In this document: one piece after another, positions 7,234 to 14,671 of the stretch
How the letters are laid out: each line of letters starts with the position of its first letter
How positions within the stretch are numbered: the stretch's first letter is position 1
DNA from: Streptomyces sp. AC512_CC834
GTDB lineage: Bacteria > Actinomycetota > Actinomycetes > Streptomycetales > Streptomycetaceae
Assembly (NCBI RefSeq): GCF_019049325.1
Contig: NZ_JAGMUO010000128.1
Coordinates: 158,256-222,255, forward strand
Reading direction: 5' to 3'
Length of the DNA: 64,000 nucleotides
Made by a program: the position numbers and the translations under genes
The notes under the pieces: model-generated
Databases searched by the model: none
What the model was told of the DNA's origin: nothing
What the model saw: only the letters and a program-made list of their open reading frames with translations

Positions 7234-9003
7234 TCAGCGGCGTGGTGGGCGGCTACGCGGTTCCGAGGCGGCAGGGCGAACCGCCGCCGTGAGGGCGTTG
7301 CGTTCGCTGACGCGGTTGGCTGAGGTCTTGGTCGGACGGGCGCCAGCCTGCGGGCGACGGAGAGCTTCGCCGGGGTGGGCGGAGAGCTGGGCGATCCGGC
7401 GCAGGCGCCAGACAAGGACGTCATTCACGTCCGCGGCTGTGTCGAGTTCCCGCATGTCGATGGCATGCTGCAGGAGTGTGTCGGGGTCGTGGCCCGCCTG
7501 CTCGGCCTGAGCAAGGGTGGCGATCAAGGCGTCGTTCTTAGTGGACGGGCTGTCTGCTCGCGGTCCCTGCTCCGGCAGAACTGCGCGGATGGTGGCCTCG
7601 TGTGTCCGGCGTTCGGCGTCGGGGAGGGCACGGCCTTGGTCATGCAGCACTCGCATCGGCGTGGCGGCGACCTGCCGGTAGGCAGCTCGCAGGTGCTCGG
7701 CGGCCTGACGGGAGGCGTGGGCCTGCTGGGCGTGGCCGCGGGCGGAGTGCCAGCGGGCGGCGGCGAGGGTGACCAGGACCAGTGTGGAGACGAGCATGGC
7801 GGTGGTGCCGCCGTCCTCGCCACGGCCGAGAGCGCCGCCGGCCTGGACGATTCCCCGTGCGGCCGAGCGGAGAGCCCGGGTGTCGGCACGTTCTGCTCGG
7901 ACATGGCTGCGGGTCGCCCGCTCGAAGGCTCGGGCGGCTGCCCCCAGCTCGGCGCGGGTGGTGGCCGGGGAGGTCTGGGCGACCGCGTCGAGGAGTTCTC
8001 CGACTCCGACGAGCTGGGCGGCGGCTTCGTCGTCGCTGTCGAGGAGGACGGCAGCACGCTCGGCGACCCCGGTGGCGCTCCGTCGCTCTCGGGCGGGCGG
8101 GGACCAATCCGCCCGGCCACCGGCGGCCGGAGGCGTTGCCCGCTCGGCAACGCCTCCGGCCAGCCGGAGACGGATCTTCGGAAGGGACAGGTCGGGGGCC
8201 AGCTTGGAGCCGGGATACCAGATCGGCTCGCCGTGGCGGTTGCGGTCACCGGGGAGCGCGATGTTGTAGCCGATGGCGTCGCCGGACGGGGCGGTCCGCA
8301 TCTTGACGCGGAGGCCCGCCTCGCGCAGCCGGGTGAAGAACTCCTCTTCGGTGGCCGCTCCGGCGAGGGCCTGGCGGACGGCTTCGCGGAGCGTCTCGCG
8401 TGGGGCTTCGGGTCGGCCGGTGCGCTCGGCCTTGAAGCGTTCGGCGCTGGTGGGGGTCTTGGCTCCGGTGCCGTCGCCGGGCTTGAGCCGACGCAGGCCC
8501 ATCTCCTTTTCGATGCGCCGGCATTCGGCCTGGGCCTTCTTGAAGTCGTAGTTCATCCGGGGACGGCGCAGGTCGCCTCGGACCATAGTGGCCAGGATGT
8601 GGATGTGGTCGTCGGCGTGGCGCACGGCGATCCAGCGGCAACCGTCCGGGTCGCCTTCGGGGGCGAGGTTGACTGCGTGGAGCAGGCGGCGGGCGACCGT
8701 GTTCCACTCGGCGTCGGTCAGGGTCCGGTCGCCGGGATCGGTGCGGACCGAGCAGTGCCAGACGTGCTCGGCCGGTGCCTTGGTGCCGGCTTGCTTGACG
8801 CGCAGGTCCAGCGCGGCAGCGAGTCGAGCGAGGGTGACCTTCGGATCAGGGCCCGGGCTGGTGTCGCGTCCGGGGTCGGGGGCGAAGCCGTCCCAGCTCC
8901 CGACGAGATGGGGGTCGATGTGCTCGTCGCGCTTGCCGGGGCCGTACAGGTAGGCGAGCAGGCCGTGGGTTCGGGAGCCGCGCCGGATCTTGGGGACCAT
9001 CAA
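7234..9003 (-). CDS. Relaxase / mobilisation nuclease (HUH type)
   Basis: A 589-residue protein. The N-terminal third is a relaxase domain, with the metal-binding HUH triad in RHADDHIHIL (His129, His133, His135) and tyrosines near residues 18-20 that could make the DNA-nicking attack. The rest is Ala/Arg-rich and helical, as in many actinobacterial mobilisation proteins. The ATG overlaps the mobC stop by 4 bp. Role: nick one strand at oriT and pilot it to a recipient. No TraB/FtsK-type translocase gene is visible in the window, so the element may be mobilisable rather than self-transmissible. Confidence 0.9.
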   Translation of the reverse strand: MMVPKIRRGSRTHGLLAYLYGPGKRDEHIDPHLVGSWDGFAPDPGRDTSPGPDPKVTLARLAAALDLRVKQAGTKAPAEHVWHCSVRTDPGDRTLTDAEWNTVARRLLHAVNLAPEGDPDGCRWIAVRHADDHIHILATMVRGDLRRPRMNYDFKKAQAECRRIEKEMGLRRLKPGDGTGAKTPTSAERFKAERTGRPEAPRETLREAVRQALAGAATEEEFFTRLREAGLRVKMRTAPSGDAIGYNIALPGDRNRHGEPIWYPGSKLAPDLSLPKIRLRLAGGVAERATPPAAGGRADWSPPARERRSATGVAERAAVLLDSDDEAAAQLVGVGELLDAVAQTSPATTRAELGAAARAFERATRSHVRAERADTRALRSAARGIVQAGGALGRGEDGGTTAMLVSTLVLVTLAAARWHSARGHAQQAHASRQAAEHLRAAYRQVAATPMRVLHDQGRALPDAERRTHEATIRAVLPEQGPRADSPSTKNDALIATLAQAEQAGHDPDTLLQHAIDMRELDTAADVNDVLVWRLRRIAQLSAHPGEALRRPQAGARPTKTSANRVSERNALTAAVRPAASEPRSRPPRR

Positions 9004-9665
9004 AGCCGCTTCTTCACCAGAGCGTCAGCGGTGTCGTCGACGCGGGCCAGGAGCCGCGTCAGGACCGTGAGCACGCGGTCGAGTTCGCCGGGGCGGGGCT
9101 GTCCGCCGGCGTTGAGGACGTAGGCGATCTGGTTGATGTTGTTGCCGATCCGGGCCAGGGCGGTGCGCAGGGCGGCCAGCTCGTCGATGGCGGCGTCGAG
9201 TCGTTCGTTGGTGTGCAGGGTGGTCGAACCGCGGGCGGCTGCGAGGCCGACGGCGGCGAGGAAGCGTGCGACGGTGATGCCGCGCTGCGCGGCGGCGGCG
9301 ACGATCTCGGCCTTCTCGGTGTCGGAGAGGCGGGTGGTCGTCTTGCGGGTGCGCTCGTTCGGGTTGCGGCTGCGGCGGCGCGGTTTGCGGTCGGGGAAGG
9401 CGGGCGTGCTCGGGCTCGGCTGCTCGCGGTGGTCGTCGCGGTCGGCTTCTCCCCCAGTGACCGGCGCCCCCTGGTGCCGGTCGCCCGGCTGGCCCCCGAG
9501 CGCCCTCGCTCGGGGACCAGCCGGGCTTCCTCCGCCCTCCTGGGCGGGGGCAAGTGCGTACGACGGGCCGTAGGACCGTCGTACGCGACAACTTGCTCCG
9601 CCAGGAGCCGTCGTGGGGTCACGCTGCTGTCCGGCGGTGGTCGCCGCCGGGTCGTCGGTGGTCAC
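9000..9665 (-). CDS. mobC: MobC-like relaxosome accessory protein
   Basis: A 221-residue protein. The first ~100 residues are low-complexity and basic. The rest matches the MobC/plasmid mobilisation fold: a ribbon-helix-helix-like start (RKTTTRLSDTEKAEIVAAAA) followed by a helix with IGNNINQIAYVLN, the hallmark of this family. Such proteins help the relaxase recognise oriT. It overlaps its neighbours on both sides by 4 bp and is therefore coupled to the relaxase. A shorter start inside the low-complexity region cannot be excluded. Confidence 0.85.
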   Translation of the reverse strand: MTTDDPAATTAGQQRDPTTAPGGASCRVRRSYGPSYALAPAQEGGGSPAGPRARALGGQPGDRHQGAPVTGGEADRDDHREQPSPSTPAFPDRKPRRRSRNPNERTRKTTTRLSDTEKAEIVAAAAQRGITVARFLAAVGLAAARGSTTLHTNERLDAAIDELAALRTALARIGNNINQIAYVLNAGGQPRPGELDRVLTVLTRLLARVDDTADALVKKRL

Positions 9666-9886
9666 CGGCTTGTCTCCGGATCCTGCTGCTGGATTTCGCG
9701 GACGAGTTCCTCGATCCAGTCCATGGCCAGGATCGGGTGGTGCAGGGTCCAGGGGCGACTGTGCTGCTCTCGTTGCACGATCCAGGTGTTGTCGGGGCCG
9801 GACTGCGCGCGATGGAGGTGGCCGCGCCGGTACAGAACGGTCAGCCAGGAGTCGACTTCGGCAGGAGTGGCCGGGCGGGTGCGCAT
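9662..9886 (-). CDS. Small hypothetical protein of the mob operon
   Basis: A 74-residue protein with no recognised family. It has a predicted helix, Trp-rich segments (DNTWIVQREQHSRPW) and an acidic C-terminal helix. Its stop overlaps the mobC start by ATGA, so it is the first coupled gene of the relaxosome operon. It lies directly next to the large inverted repeat at 9932-9977. Confidence 0.55.
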   Translation of the reverse strand: MRTRPATPAEVDSWLTVLYRRGHLHRAQSGPDNTWIVQREQHSRPWTLHHPILAMDWIEELVREIQQQDPETSR

Positions 9887-9931
9887 CGGGTGTTCTCCGC
9901 TTCTGCTCTGGAGGGTTGTGTGGCGGGTGCC

Positions 9932-9977
9932 CGGAGCGGGTGACCGGCCGAGGTGACCGGCTCGGTCACCCGCTCCG
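9932..9977. repeat. 15-bp inverted repeat, candidate oriT or terminator
   Basis: Perfect 15-bp arms (CGGAGCGGGTGACCG at 9932-9946, complement at 9963-9977) flank a 16-base spacer that itself contains GGTGACCGG. The site lies just past the DUF2637 stop and upstream of the mob genes. It could act as the terminator of the first operon, or as the transfer origin, which commonly sits just upstream of relaxosome genes. Sequence alone does not decide between them. Confidence 0.55.
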
Positions 9978-10608
9978 TGGTGTCCGGTCAGCTCCGGACG
10001 GAGGTGACCGGCTGTCCGTGCTGGGCGCGGAGCTGGGCCATCAGGGCGGTCAGGGTGTCGCTGGACAGCGGGATCTGCTGACCGCGGATCGCCTGGGCAA
10101 CCACCTTGCGGGTCAGCTTGTCCTCGGCCCTGACCGCTGACCGGGCGATCTTCAGCAGTTCCTCGGTGTCCGGGTCGGGCCGCCGGTCACCGGGTGTCCG
10201 GACACCCCGGTCAGTGACCGGCGGAGGAGCGACCGGCCGGCCGGTGACCGGCGCCGGGCTGTCCTGGTCGCCGGTGTCCGGGGCGGTGTTGTCGGGGCGG
10301 ACAGTGACCGGCCGCGTTGCGTCCGACTGTCCGGGCAGGTGAGTGACCTCGTGCGGCTGACCCAGGCCACCGTTGACCGGCCTGCTGTTGTCCGCTGGGG
10401 CACTGTTCCGGGTCAGTGACCGGGGGGCGGGGGTCGCCTTGTCCGGGGACAGCGGCGGCCGGTCGGACAGGGCGGTGACCGGCTGACCGGCCTCCGGCTG
10501 CTGACCGACCTGGTCGGCCCGGGTACCCTCGACACCGTCGCGCCGTTCGGTCTGACCGAGGTGACCGGCCTGACCGAGGGCCTCACGGTCACTGCTCTTG
10601 ACCGGCCC
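9941..10608. repeat. Dense dispersed repeats of TGACCGG
   Basis: At least 14 copies of GACCGG, mostly as GTGACCGG or TGACCGG, occur in under 700 bp on the + strand, with one inverted copy near 10185. Most lie inside the DUF2637 gene, where on the coding strand they read as Pro-Val-Thr. Streptomyces DNA translocases of the TraB type use short 8-bp GC-rich repeats for recognition, so a DNA-level role is possible; simple amplification of a codon block is the alternative. Confidence 0.55.
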
Positions 10609-11037
10609 CCGGGCGATGAGGATGTAGAGGTGGACCGCTCCGGCCAGGGCGAGCGGGGCGATGGTGGACAGCACCGCGACCACCGTGTCCCCGAGCCGGA
10701 GGCCGGTGCCTGCGACCGCGTCCTCGTTGAGTCGTACCGCGTGGAGCGCGTTGGCCCAGATGCTGGCGGCGGTGGCGGTTCCGAAGAGCGTCCAGACGTA
10801 GAGCCGGCCGCGCAGGGGCGCGTGGCGGAGGACCAGGAGTGCCCGGATGCCGTAAGCGATGAACCCGTCGATCACCAGGGGGAAGAGGTAGGTGAGGAAG
10901 CCTCGGACGTGGATGGCGACGGCCATCTGCTGGAGGGCGTCGTACGACAGCGCGCATCCCGCACCGCCCAGGGCGACGACGACCGCGCGGTCCCAGCCGG
11001 AGACGTGCGCCGTCTTCGGAGCGCTCGTGGTGGTCAT
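9988..11037 (-). CDS. DUF2637 membrane protein with repetitive tail
   Basis: A 349-residue protein. Residues ~15-140 contain four hydrophobic segments (for example FLTYLFPLVIDGFIAYGIRA and VVAVLSTIAPLALAGAVHLY), characteristic of DUF2637 proteins found on actinobacterial conjugative elements; related Spd-type proteins assist plasmid spread. The remaining ~200 residues are disordered, rich in Pro/Asp/Thr, and built around repeated PVT and SLTPD-like units encoded by the CCGGTCAC repeats. The C-terminus is helical and ends near an HGQP segment. Overlaps the WhiB gene by ATGA. Confidence 0.8.
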   Translation of the reverse strand: MTTTSAPKTAHVSGWDRAVVVALGGAGCALSYDALQQMAVAIHVRGFLTYLFPLVIDGFIAYGIRALLVLRHAPLRGRLYVWTLFGTATAASIWANALHAVRLNEDAVAGTGLRLGDTVVAVLSTIAPLALAGAVHLYILIARGPVKSSDREALGQAGHLGQTERRDGVEGTRADQVGQQPEAGQPVTALSDRPPLSPDKATPAPRSLTRNSAPADNSRPVNGGLGQPHEVTHLPGQSDATRPVTVRPDNTAPDTGDQDSPAPVTGRPVAPPPVTDRGVRTPGDRRPDPDTEELLKIARSAVRAEDKLTRKVVAQAIRGQQIPLSSDTLTALMAQLRAQHGQPVTSVRS

Positions 11038-11600
11038 GCCGCCGTTCCGAAGTCGTCGCGACCCAGGCGTCCTCCGCCGGCCTCGGGTGGCGCGGTGGTC
11101 GTCGCGGGCTGGTTCAGGTCGCGGTTGCGCAGGGCGCGGCGGGTCTCGCGGTACAGCTTCTGGGCGTGCTCCTCGGTGACCTTCAACAGCCAGGCCAGAC
11201 GCTGCTCGGTCACCCCGTGGCGGAAGGCGGCGTAGACAACCGCGCGGCGCTCGGCCTTGGTGAGGTGGACGTCGCGTCCCGCGATCGTGTCGTTGACGCG
11301 GCTGTAGTCGAGACGGTGGGCGATCTTCTCGTGCAGCGGCCCGCGCTCCTCCTCGGTCAGTCCCCCGCGGATGCCGTCGGTGTCACCGCCTTCCAGCGCG
11401 GCGTCCAGGCAGGCTCGGCGGACCGGGCACTGGCCGCAACGCGACTTTGCGGCGGCGATCTTCCCTGTCTCGTCGGGCTCCGGGAAGAAGGTCTCGGGGT
11501 CCACCGGGTTGTACTGGGTGCTCTGACAGACGGCATCGTCCTGCCAGGTCTGGTCGCCGAGCGACCGGTGACGGGCAGGGTTGATCGTCGTGTGGGTCAT
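11034..11600 (-). CDS. WhiB-like iron-sulfur transcription factor
   Basis: A 188-residue protein with the four WhiB cysteines (Cys25, Cys55, Cys58, Cys64; CGQCPVRRAC block) that hold a [4Fe-4S] cluster, followed by GIRGGLT, the family turn that normally reads G[VI]WGG. An unusual C-terminal half carries a second helix-turn-helix-like segment (AAFRHGVTEQRLAWLL). The ATG at 11600 precedes the conserved region; an upstream Arg-rich extension in frame was rejected. WhiB-like proteins are frequent on actinobacterial plasmids. It overlaps the DUF2637 gene. Confidence 0.85.
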   Translation of the reverse strand: MTHTTINPARHRSLGDQTWQDDAVCQSTQYNPVDPETFFPEPDETGKIAAAKSRCGQCPVRRACLDAALEGGDTDGIRGGLTEEERGPLHEKIAHRLDYSRVNDTIAGRDVHLTKAERRAVVYAAFRHGVTEQRLAWLLKVTEEHAQKLYRETRRALRNRDLNQPATTTAPPEAGGGRLGRDDFGTAA

Positions 11601-11717
11601 GCGGGTTGCTCCGATCGCCCTCCGCGCGCAGAGGCGTCGGCGGAGGGGTGCGGTGGGTCGGGAAGGTATGGGGCAGCGCTGCGGCCGCGCGGCCATGGGG
11701 TGCCGGCGTGCCGGGCG

Positions 11718-12425
11718 TCAGGCAGCGGCCCGATGGCGTCTGCGGTCCACCGGCTCGAACTCGACCCGGTCGGTCATCTGGGCGAGCCTGCTGGTGACAC
11801 GGTCACCGAGGCAGGCCCGGAGGTCCTTGATCGCCAGGTTGGTGGTCACCAGGGTCGGCAGCATGAGGTTGTAGCGGCGGTTGATCAGCCGGTACGTCAC
11901 TTCCTCGACCCACTCGGACGTCTTGGCCGCCCCGAGGTCGTCGATGAGCAGCACCGGGCAGCGGCTGACGGCCGCCAGCTCGCGCTCGCTGTCGACGCCG
12001 GGCCGGGGGCGCAGGTCCGCGTACAGGTCAGCGGCGGTGGTCGCGCGCCAGCGGACCCCGAGGCCCATCCGGACGAGCAGCCGGATCGCGCCGTACGCCT
12101 GGTGCGTCTTGCCCGCGCCGACCACCCCGGCCATCAGCAGGCTCGGACCGGTCGTGACCTGCCTGCGCGCTCCGAGGCTGGGGGCGACGGCCAGCGCGGC
12201 TACGTCCCGGGCCCAGGCCAGGACTTGCGGGTGGTCGGCCAGGGCCTCCCTGTAACGCGGGGGCATCCCGGCGGACAGGGCTTCCAGTGGCGAGAACGGC
12301 TCGGGCTCGTCGGCCAGGTCTTCGAGGGAGGCCGGGTTGATGTTGCGAGCGGCCAGGATGCGGGCCATCCGGTCGAGGGTTCCTGCGCTGCCGAGGGTCT
12401 GGAGGTCGCGGGTACGGGCGGTCAT
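11718..12425 (-). CDS. DnaC/IstB-like AAA+ ATPase (putative helicase loader)
   Basis: A 235-residue ATPase with Walker A GVVGAGKT, Walker B VLLIDDLG and a later arginine-bearing segment (RLAQMTD) as in DnaC/IstB. The ATG at 12425 overlaps the rep stop (ATGA), indicating co-translation. The pairing with a Rep-like winged-helix protein suggests it loads the replicative helicase at the element's origin; IstB-type transposition helpers are the alternative, but no IstA partner is present. Confidence 0.8.
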   Translation of the reverse strand: MTARTRDLQTLGSAGTLDRMARILAARNINPASLEDLADEPEPFSPLEALSAGMPPRYREALADHPQVLAWARDVAALAVAPSLGARRQVTTGPSLLMAGVVGAGKTHQAYGAIRLLVRMGLGVRWRATTAADLYADLRPRPGVDSERELAAVSRCPVLLIDDLGAAKTSEWVEEVTYRLINRRYNLMLPTLVTTNLAIKDLRACLGDRVTSRLAQMTDRVEFEPVDRRRHRAAA

Positions 12426-13444
12426 CACAGCTCCTCGGCGTAGGCGGCGGCAGCATCGACCGGGTTGGTCCACGCCTGGTGAGCGGGCACGTTAGGGCCG
12501 GATCCCGGCCCCGCCAAACCGCCGGGTCGTGCGTTCATGGCCTCGTTGACCATGCTGGTCAGCACGCTCGGGTGCTTGGGGTTAGCGGCGAACCTCGCCA
12601 GCCCGGCCCGGATGTCCTGCGGGTCGATGCCCTCGGCCAGGAGCTTCTTGGTGATCCGCCCGAGGTGTCCGATCACGTCGCCCGGCGGGCGCTTCTCGCA
12701 GGCGCTGACGTACTCGCCGACGAGTTGGTTGGCCGAGACCTGGGCGGCGGGCGCAACGCGCCCCGTAGGGAAGGGAGATCCAGGATCCAAGATCCTAGAT
12801 CCAGGCGCCGAGCCCTCTCCGAGGTTTCGGGGAGGCTTCGGGCAGTCTTCGGCGAGTGTCGCTTGACCTGCGGCTTTCGCCTCTCCCTTGTCAGGTTCGG
12901 CGTCGGGGTCGACGAGGGTGCCCTGCTGGACGGTCGGGGCCGTGCCTCGATGCACGGCGGCGGTCGGTGAGGGCGATGCGAGTCCATCGAGGTCTCGGGA
13001 AGGGTTCGGCGAAGCCTCGGCGAGCCCTCGGACATGGGTGGGCGACGCCTCGGTCCTGCCGTTGCAAGTCCCCTTGCAGGGGCCGCACCGGTCCGCCGCA
13101 TGGTGCTGCGGGCAGGCGGGCAGCCGGGACTGGCTCGGCTTGTCGATCTTCTGGTGGTCGGACCAGGTGACGATGTGCAGGTACCGTCTGCCGTCGCAGC
13201 CGGAGTAGCGGCAGACGAGGCCCGCGTTGGCGAGTTGCTGGAGGTCGTCCTCGACGTGGACGCTGGTGTGCTCGGCGCGCAGGGGCCAGAGAAGTCCCGC
13301 GATGATCGCGGCGTTGTCCCGGTGACGACCGTGGTCGTCGGCCTGGGTGAGGAGGCCGAAGAAAGTACGCTCGGCCGCGACGGTCACCTCGGCGAGGGAC
13401 TCGGAGGTGAAAGCCTCCGGCTTGATGGTTCGGATCCGCGCCAT
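12425..13444 (-). CDS. Replication initiator-like protein of the integrative element
   Basis: A 339-residue protein. Residues 1-120 look like a phage/plasmid replisome-organiser winged helix (MARIRTIKPEAFTSESLAEV, ADDHGRHRDNAAII, DDLQQLANAGLVCRY). A cysteine cluster follows (CPQHHAADRCGPCKGTC), then a low-complexity linker encoded by repetitive DNA, and a DnaD-like helical end (ISKKLLAEGI-like region near residue 270). It is coupled to the helicase-loader gene, the arrangement expected of a Rep/loader pair. It may initiate at iterons inside its own linker-coding DNA. Confidence 0.7.
   Translation of the reverse strand: MARIRTIKPEAFTSESLAEVTVAAERTFFGLLTQADDHGRHRDNAAIIAGLLWPLRAEHTSVHVEDDLQQLANAGLVCRYSGCDGRRYLHIVTWSDHQKIDKPSQSRLPACPQHHAADRCGPCKGTCNGRTEASPTHVRGLAEASPNPSRDLDGLASPSPTAAVHRGTAPTVQQGTLVDPDAEPDKGEAKAAGQATLAEDCPKPPRNLGEGSAPGSRILDPGSPFPTGRVAPAAQVSANQLVGEYVSACEKRPPGDVIGHLGRITKKLLAEGIDPQDIRAGLARFAANPKHPSVLTSMVNEAMNARPGGLAGPGSGPNVPAHQAWTNPVDAAAAYAEEL
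12815..13060. repeat. Iteron-like CTTCGGCGA repeats inside rep
   Basis: Imperfect repeats of a (G)CTTCGG(C/G)GA unit occur in two blocks, around 12823-12856 and 13002-13050, in the part of rep that codes for a disordered linker. One stretch, GGCGAGCCCTCG at 13019-13030, and GGGTTCGGCGA at 13002-13012 are found exactly in the hairpin upstream of the integrase (61401-61418). These may be Rep binding sites or an internal origin. Confidence 0.5.
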
Positions 13445-13445
13445 G

Positions 13446-13769
13446 TCAGCGGCGCCGAGCTGCGGCGAGGTCGCTGCGGGTGAGCGCCGCCGTGTCGAGG
13501 TTGAAGATGTGGGCTCGGTTCCAGTCCAGGGCGGGCCAGACCCGCAGGATCCAGCGGGCCGCCACCCTGCTCGTGGTCCGGTTCAGGTCGATCGTCTTCC
13601 CAGCCGCGTCCCTCGCGATGAGGTGCGGGTGTGGCCAGGACTGCCTCGGGTCGTTGAGGCTGACGCGGATGGTGGCCGCGCCAGGGATCATGTCAGCGAG
13701 CTGAGCCGCGAGACGCTGTTGCCGGGCCGTATCCAGGCAGGCCAAGCTTCCGCCGTCGGCGGTGTGCAT
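13446..13769 (-). CDS. Small hypothetical protein at the head of the rep operon
   Basis: A 107-residue protein with no recognised family. It has a mixed alpha/beta pattern with the strand IRVSLNDPRQSWPHPHLIARDAAGKTIDL followed by helices with WILRVWPALDW. It ends one base before the rep start, so it is the first gene of that leftward operon. It might be a small replication or copy-control partner; no function is shown by its sequence. Confidence 0.6.
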   Translation of the reverse strand: MHTADGGSLACLDTARQQRLAAQLADMIPGAATIRVSLNDPRQSWPHPHLIARDAAGKTIDLNRTTSRVAARWILRVWPALDWNRAHIFNLDTAALTRSDLAAARRR

Positions 13770-13838
13770 GCGATACTCCGTTGCTCGTAGGAGCGCGTGC
13801 GGCGTTCTCGTGCGAAGAAGCGCGCCGCCCGCGAGATG

Positions 13839-13922
13839 TGAATCGGTGCCCCCTCGGGGCGCCGGCCCGGCGCTTGGGAGTTGATAGCTCCCGGGCGCCG
13901 GTTTTGCGCCCCCTGGGATTCA
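13839..13922. promoter_or_regulatory. Nested palindromes upstream of the rep operon
   Basis: GTGAATC at 13839-13845 and GATTCAC at 13916-13922 enclose two further imperfect hairpins, GGTGCCCC/GGGGCGCC near 13848-13866 and CGGCGCTTGGGAG/CTCCCGGGCGCCG near 13869-13902, followed by TTTT. This nested fold lies 70 bp upstream of the rep operon. It could be an origin, an antisense or attenuator structure, or a repressor operator. Confidence 0.45.
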
Positions 13923-14052
13923 CGGGCCCCGCGTCTGCATCGCTTCTCCTCCTTGCCTCGCGGTCCGTGCTCCGCTTACGCGGGGACCAGGACCATATGG
14001 CGACCCCGGACACAAGTCCATCGCTTACCCCGCCTGAGCAGGTGCGGAACAT

Positions 14053-14185
14053 CGCAATGTGGTCGAGCGGGAGTCAACGTACACTGCAGTGACGCTCATT
14101 CGTCAACTGCAATGGCGAAGCTCAGCTCACCAAAGTTCGCAATCACCACTGGAGTGGATAGCATGGGGGTAACGGAGGGCTGGAG
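14053..14185. promoter_or_regulatory. Promoter/operator region of the XRE regulator
   Basis: It contains the perfect palindrome CACTGCAGTG (14082-14091) and two GTCAAC repeats around it (near 14073 and 14103), an arrangement typical of a Cro/CI-type autoregulatory operator. A ribosome binding site (GGAGG) stands at about 14174, before the ATG at 14186. The operator role is inferred. Confidence 0.45.
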
Positions 14186-14632
14186 ATGACCAACGAGACC
14201 GAGCGAACCTTCGCGGAGCTGCTCGACTACCTGTTCCGCGCGGTACACCCAAAGAGCCGGGGCCCTTACACGTACGCCGAGGTGTCGAACGGGATCCGGG
14301 AGAAGTCCGGGGTAGCCATCTCGGCAAGCGCCATCCAGCAGCTACGGACGGGCACCAACACCAACCCGAAGATGCAGACCATCGCAGCACTCGCCGGGTT
14401 CTTCGGGGTGTCGCCCGCGTACTTCTTCGAGGAGGAAGCAGCCGAACGGACGCTGGCCGAAATCGGTGTGGTCGCCGCGATGCGCGATACGAACGTGCGC
14501 AGAGTCGCGCTGCGTGCGAACGGACTGAGCACCAGCAGTCTCCAAATGGTGACCGCCGTGATCGACCAGGCCCGGCGGCTGGAAGGGATCCCGGAAGACT
14601 CAGCCGACTCCGGCCTGCTCGACGACGACTGA
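14186..14632 (+). CDS. XRE-family helix-turn-helix regulator
   Basis: A 148-residue protein. Residues ~28-80 form a Cro/CI-like helix-turn-helix (YAEVSNGIREKSGVAISASA, RTGTNTNPKMQTIAALAGFFGV), similar in layout to EspR-type regulators; the C-terminal helices (residues 90-140) probably dimerise. It diverges from the rep operon, so it likely sets the balance between integrated and replicating states of the element. It is preceded by a good Shine-Dalgarno sequence. Confidence 0.85.
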   Translation: MTNETERTFAELLDYLFRAVHPKSRGPYTYAEVSNGIREKSGVAISASAIQQLRTGTNTNPKMQTIAALAGFFGVSPAYFFEEEAAERTLAEIGVVAAMRDTNVRRVALRANGLSTSSLQMVTAVIDQARRLEGIPEDSADSGLLDDD

Positions 14633-14671
14633 GCAGGTTGCCATGCAGCCTGCTGCTGCCGCCAGTTCAGA

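Noticed and set aside
7375..9123. Long + strand open frame over the relaxase gene
   Set aside because: It is antisense to a gene with clear HUH and family motifs; the product is Gly-rich and unlike any protein.
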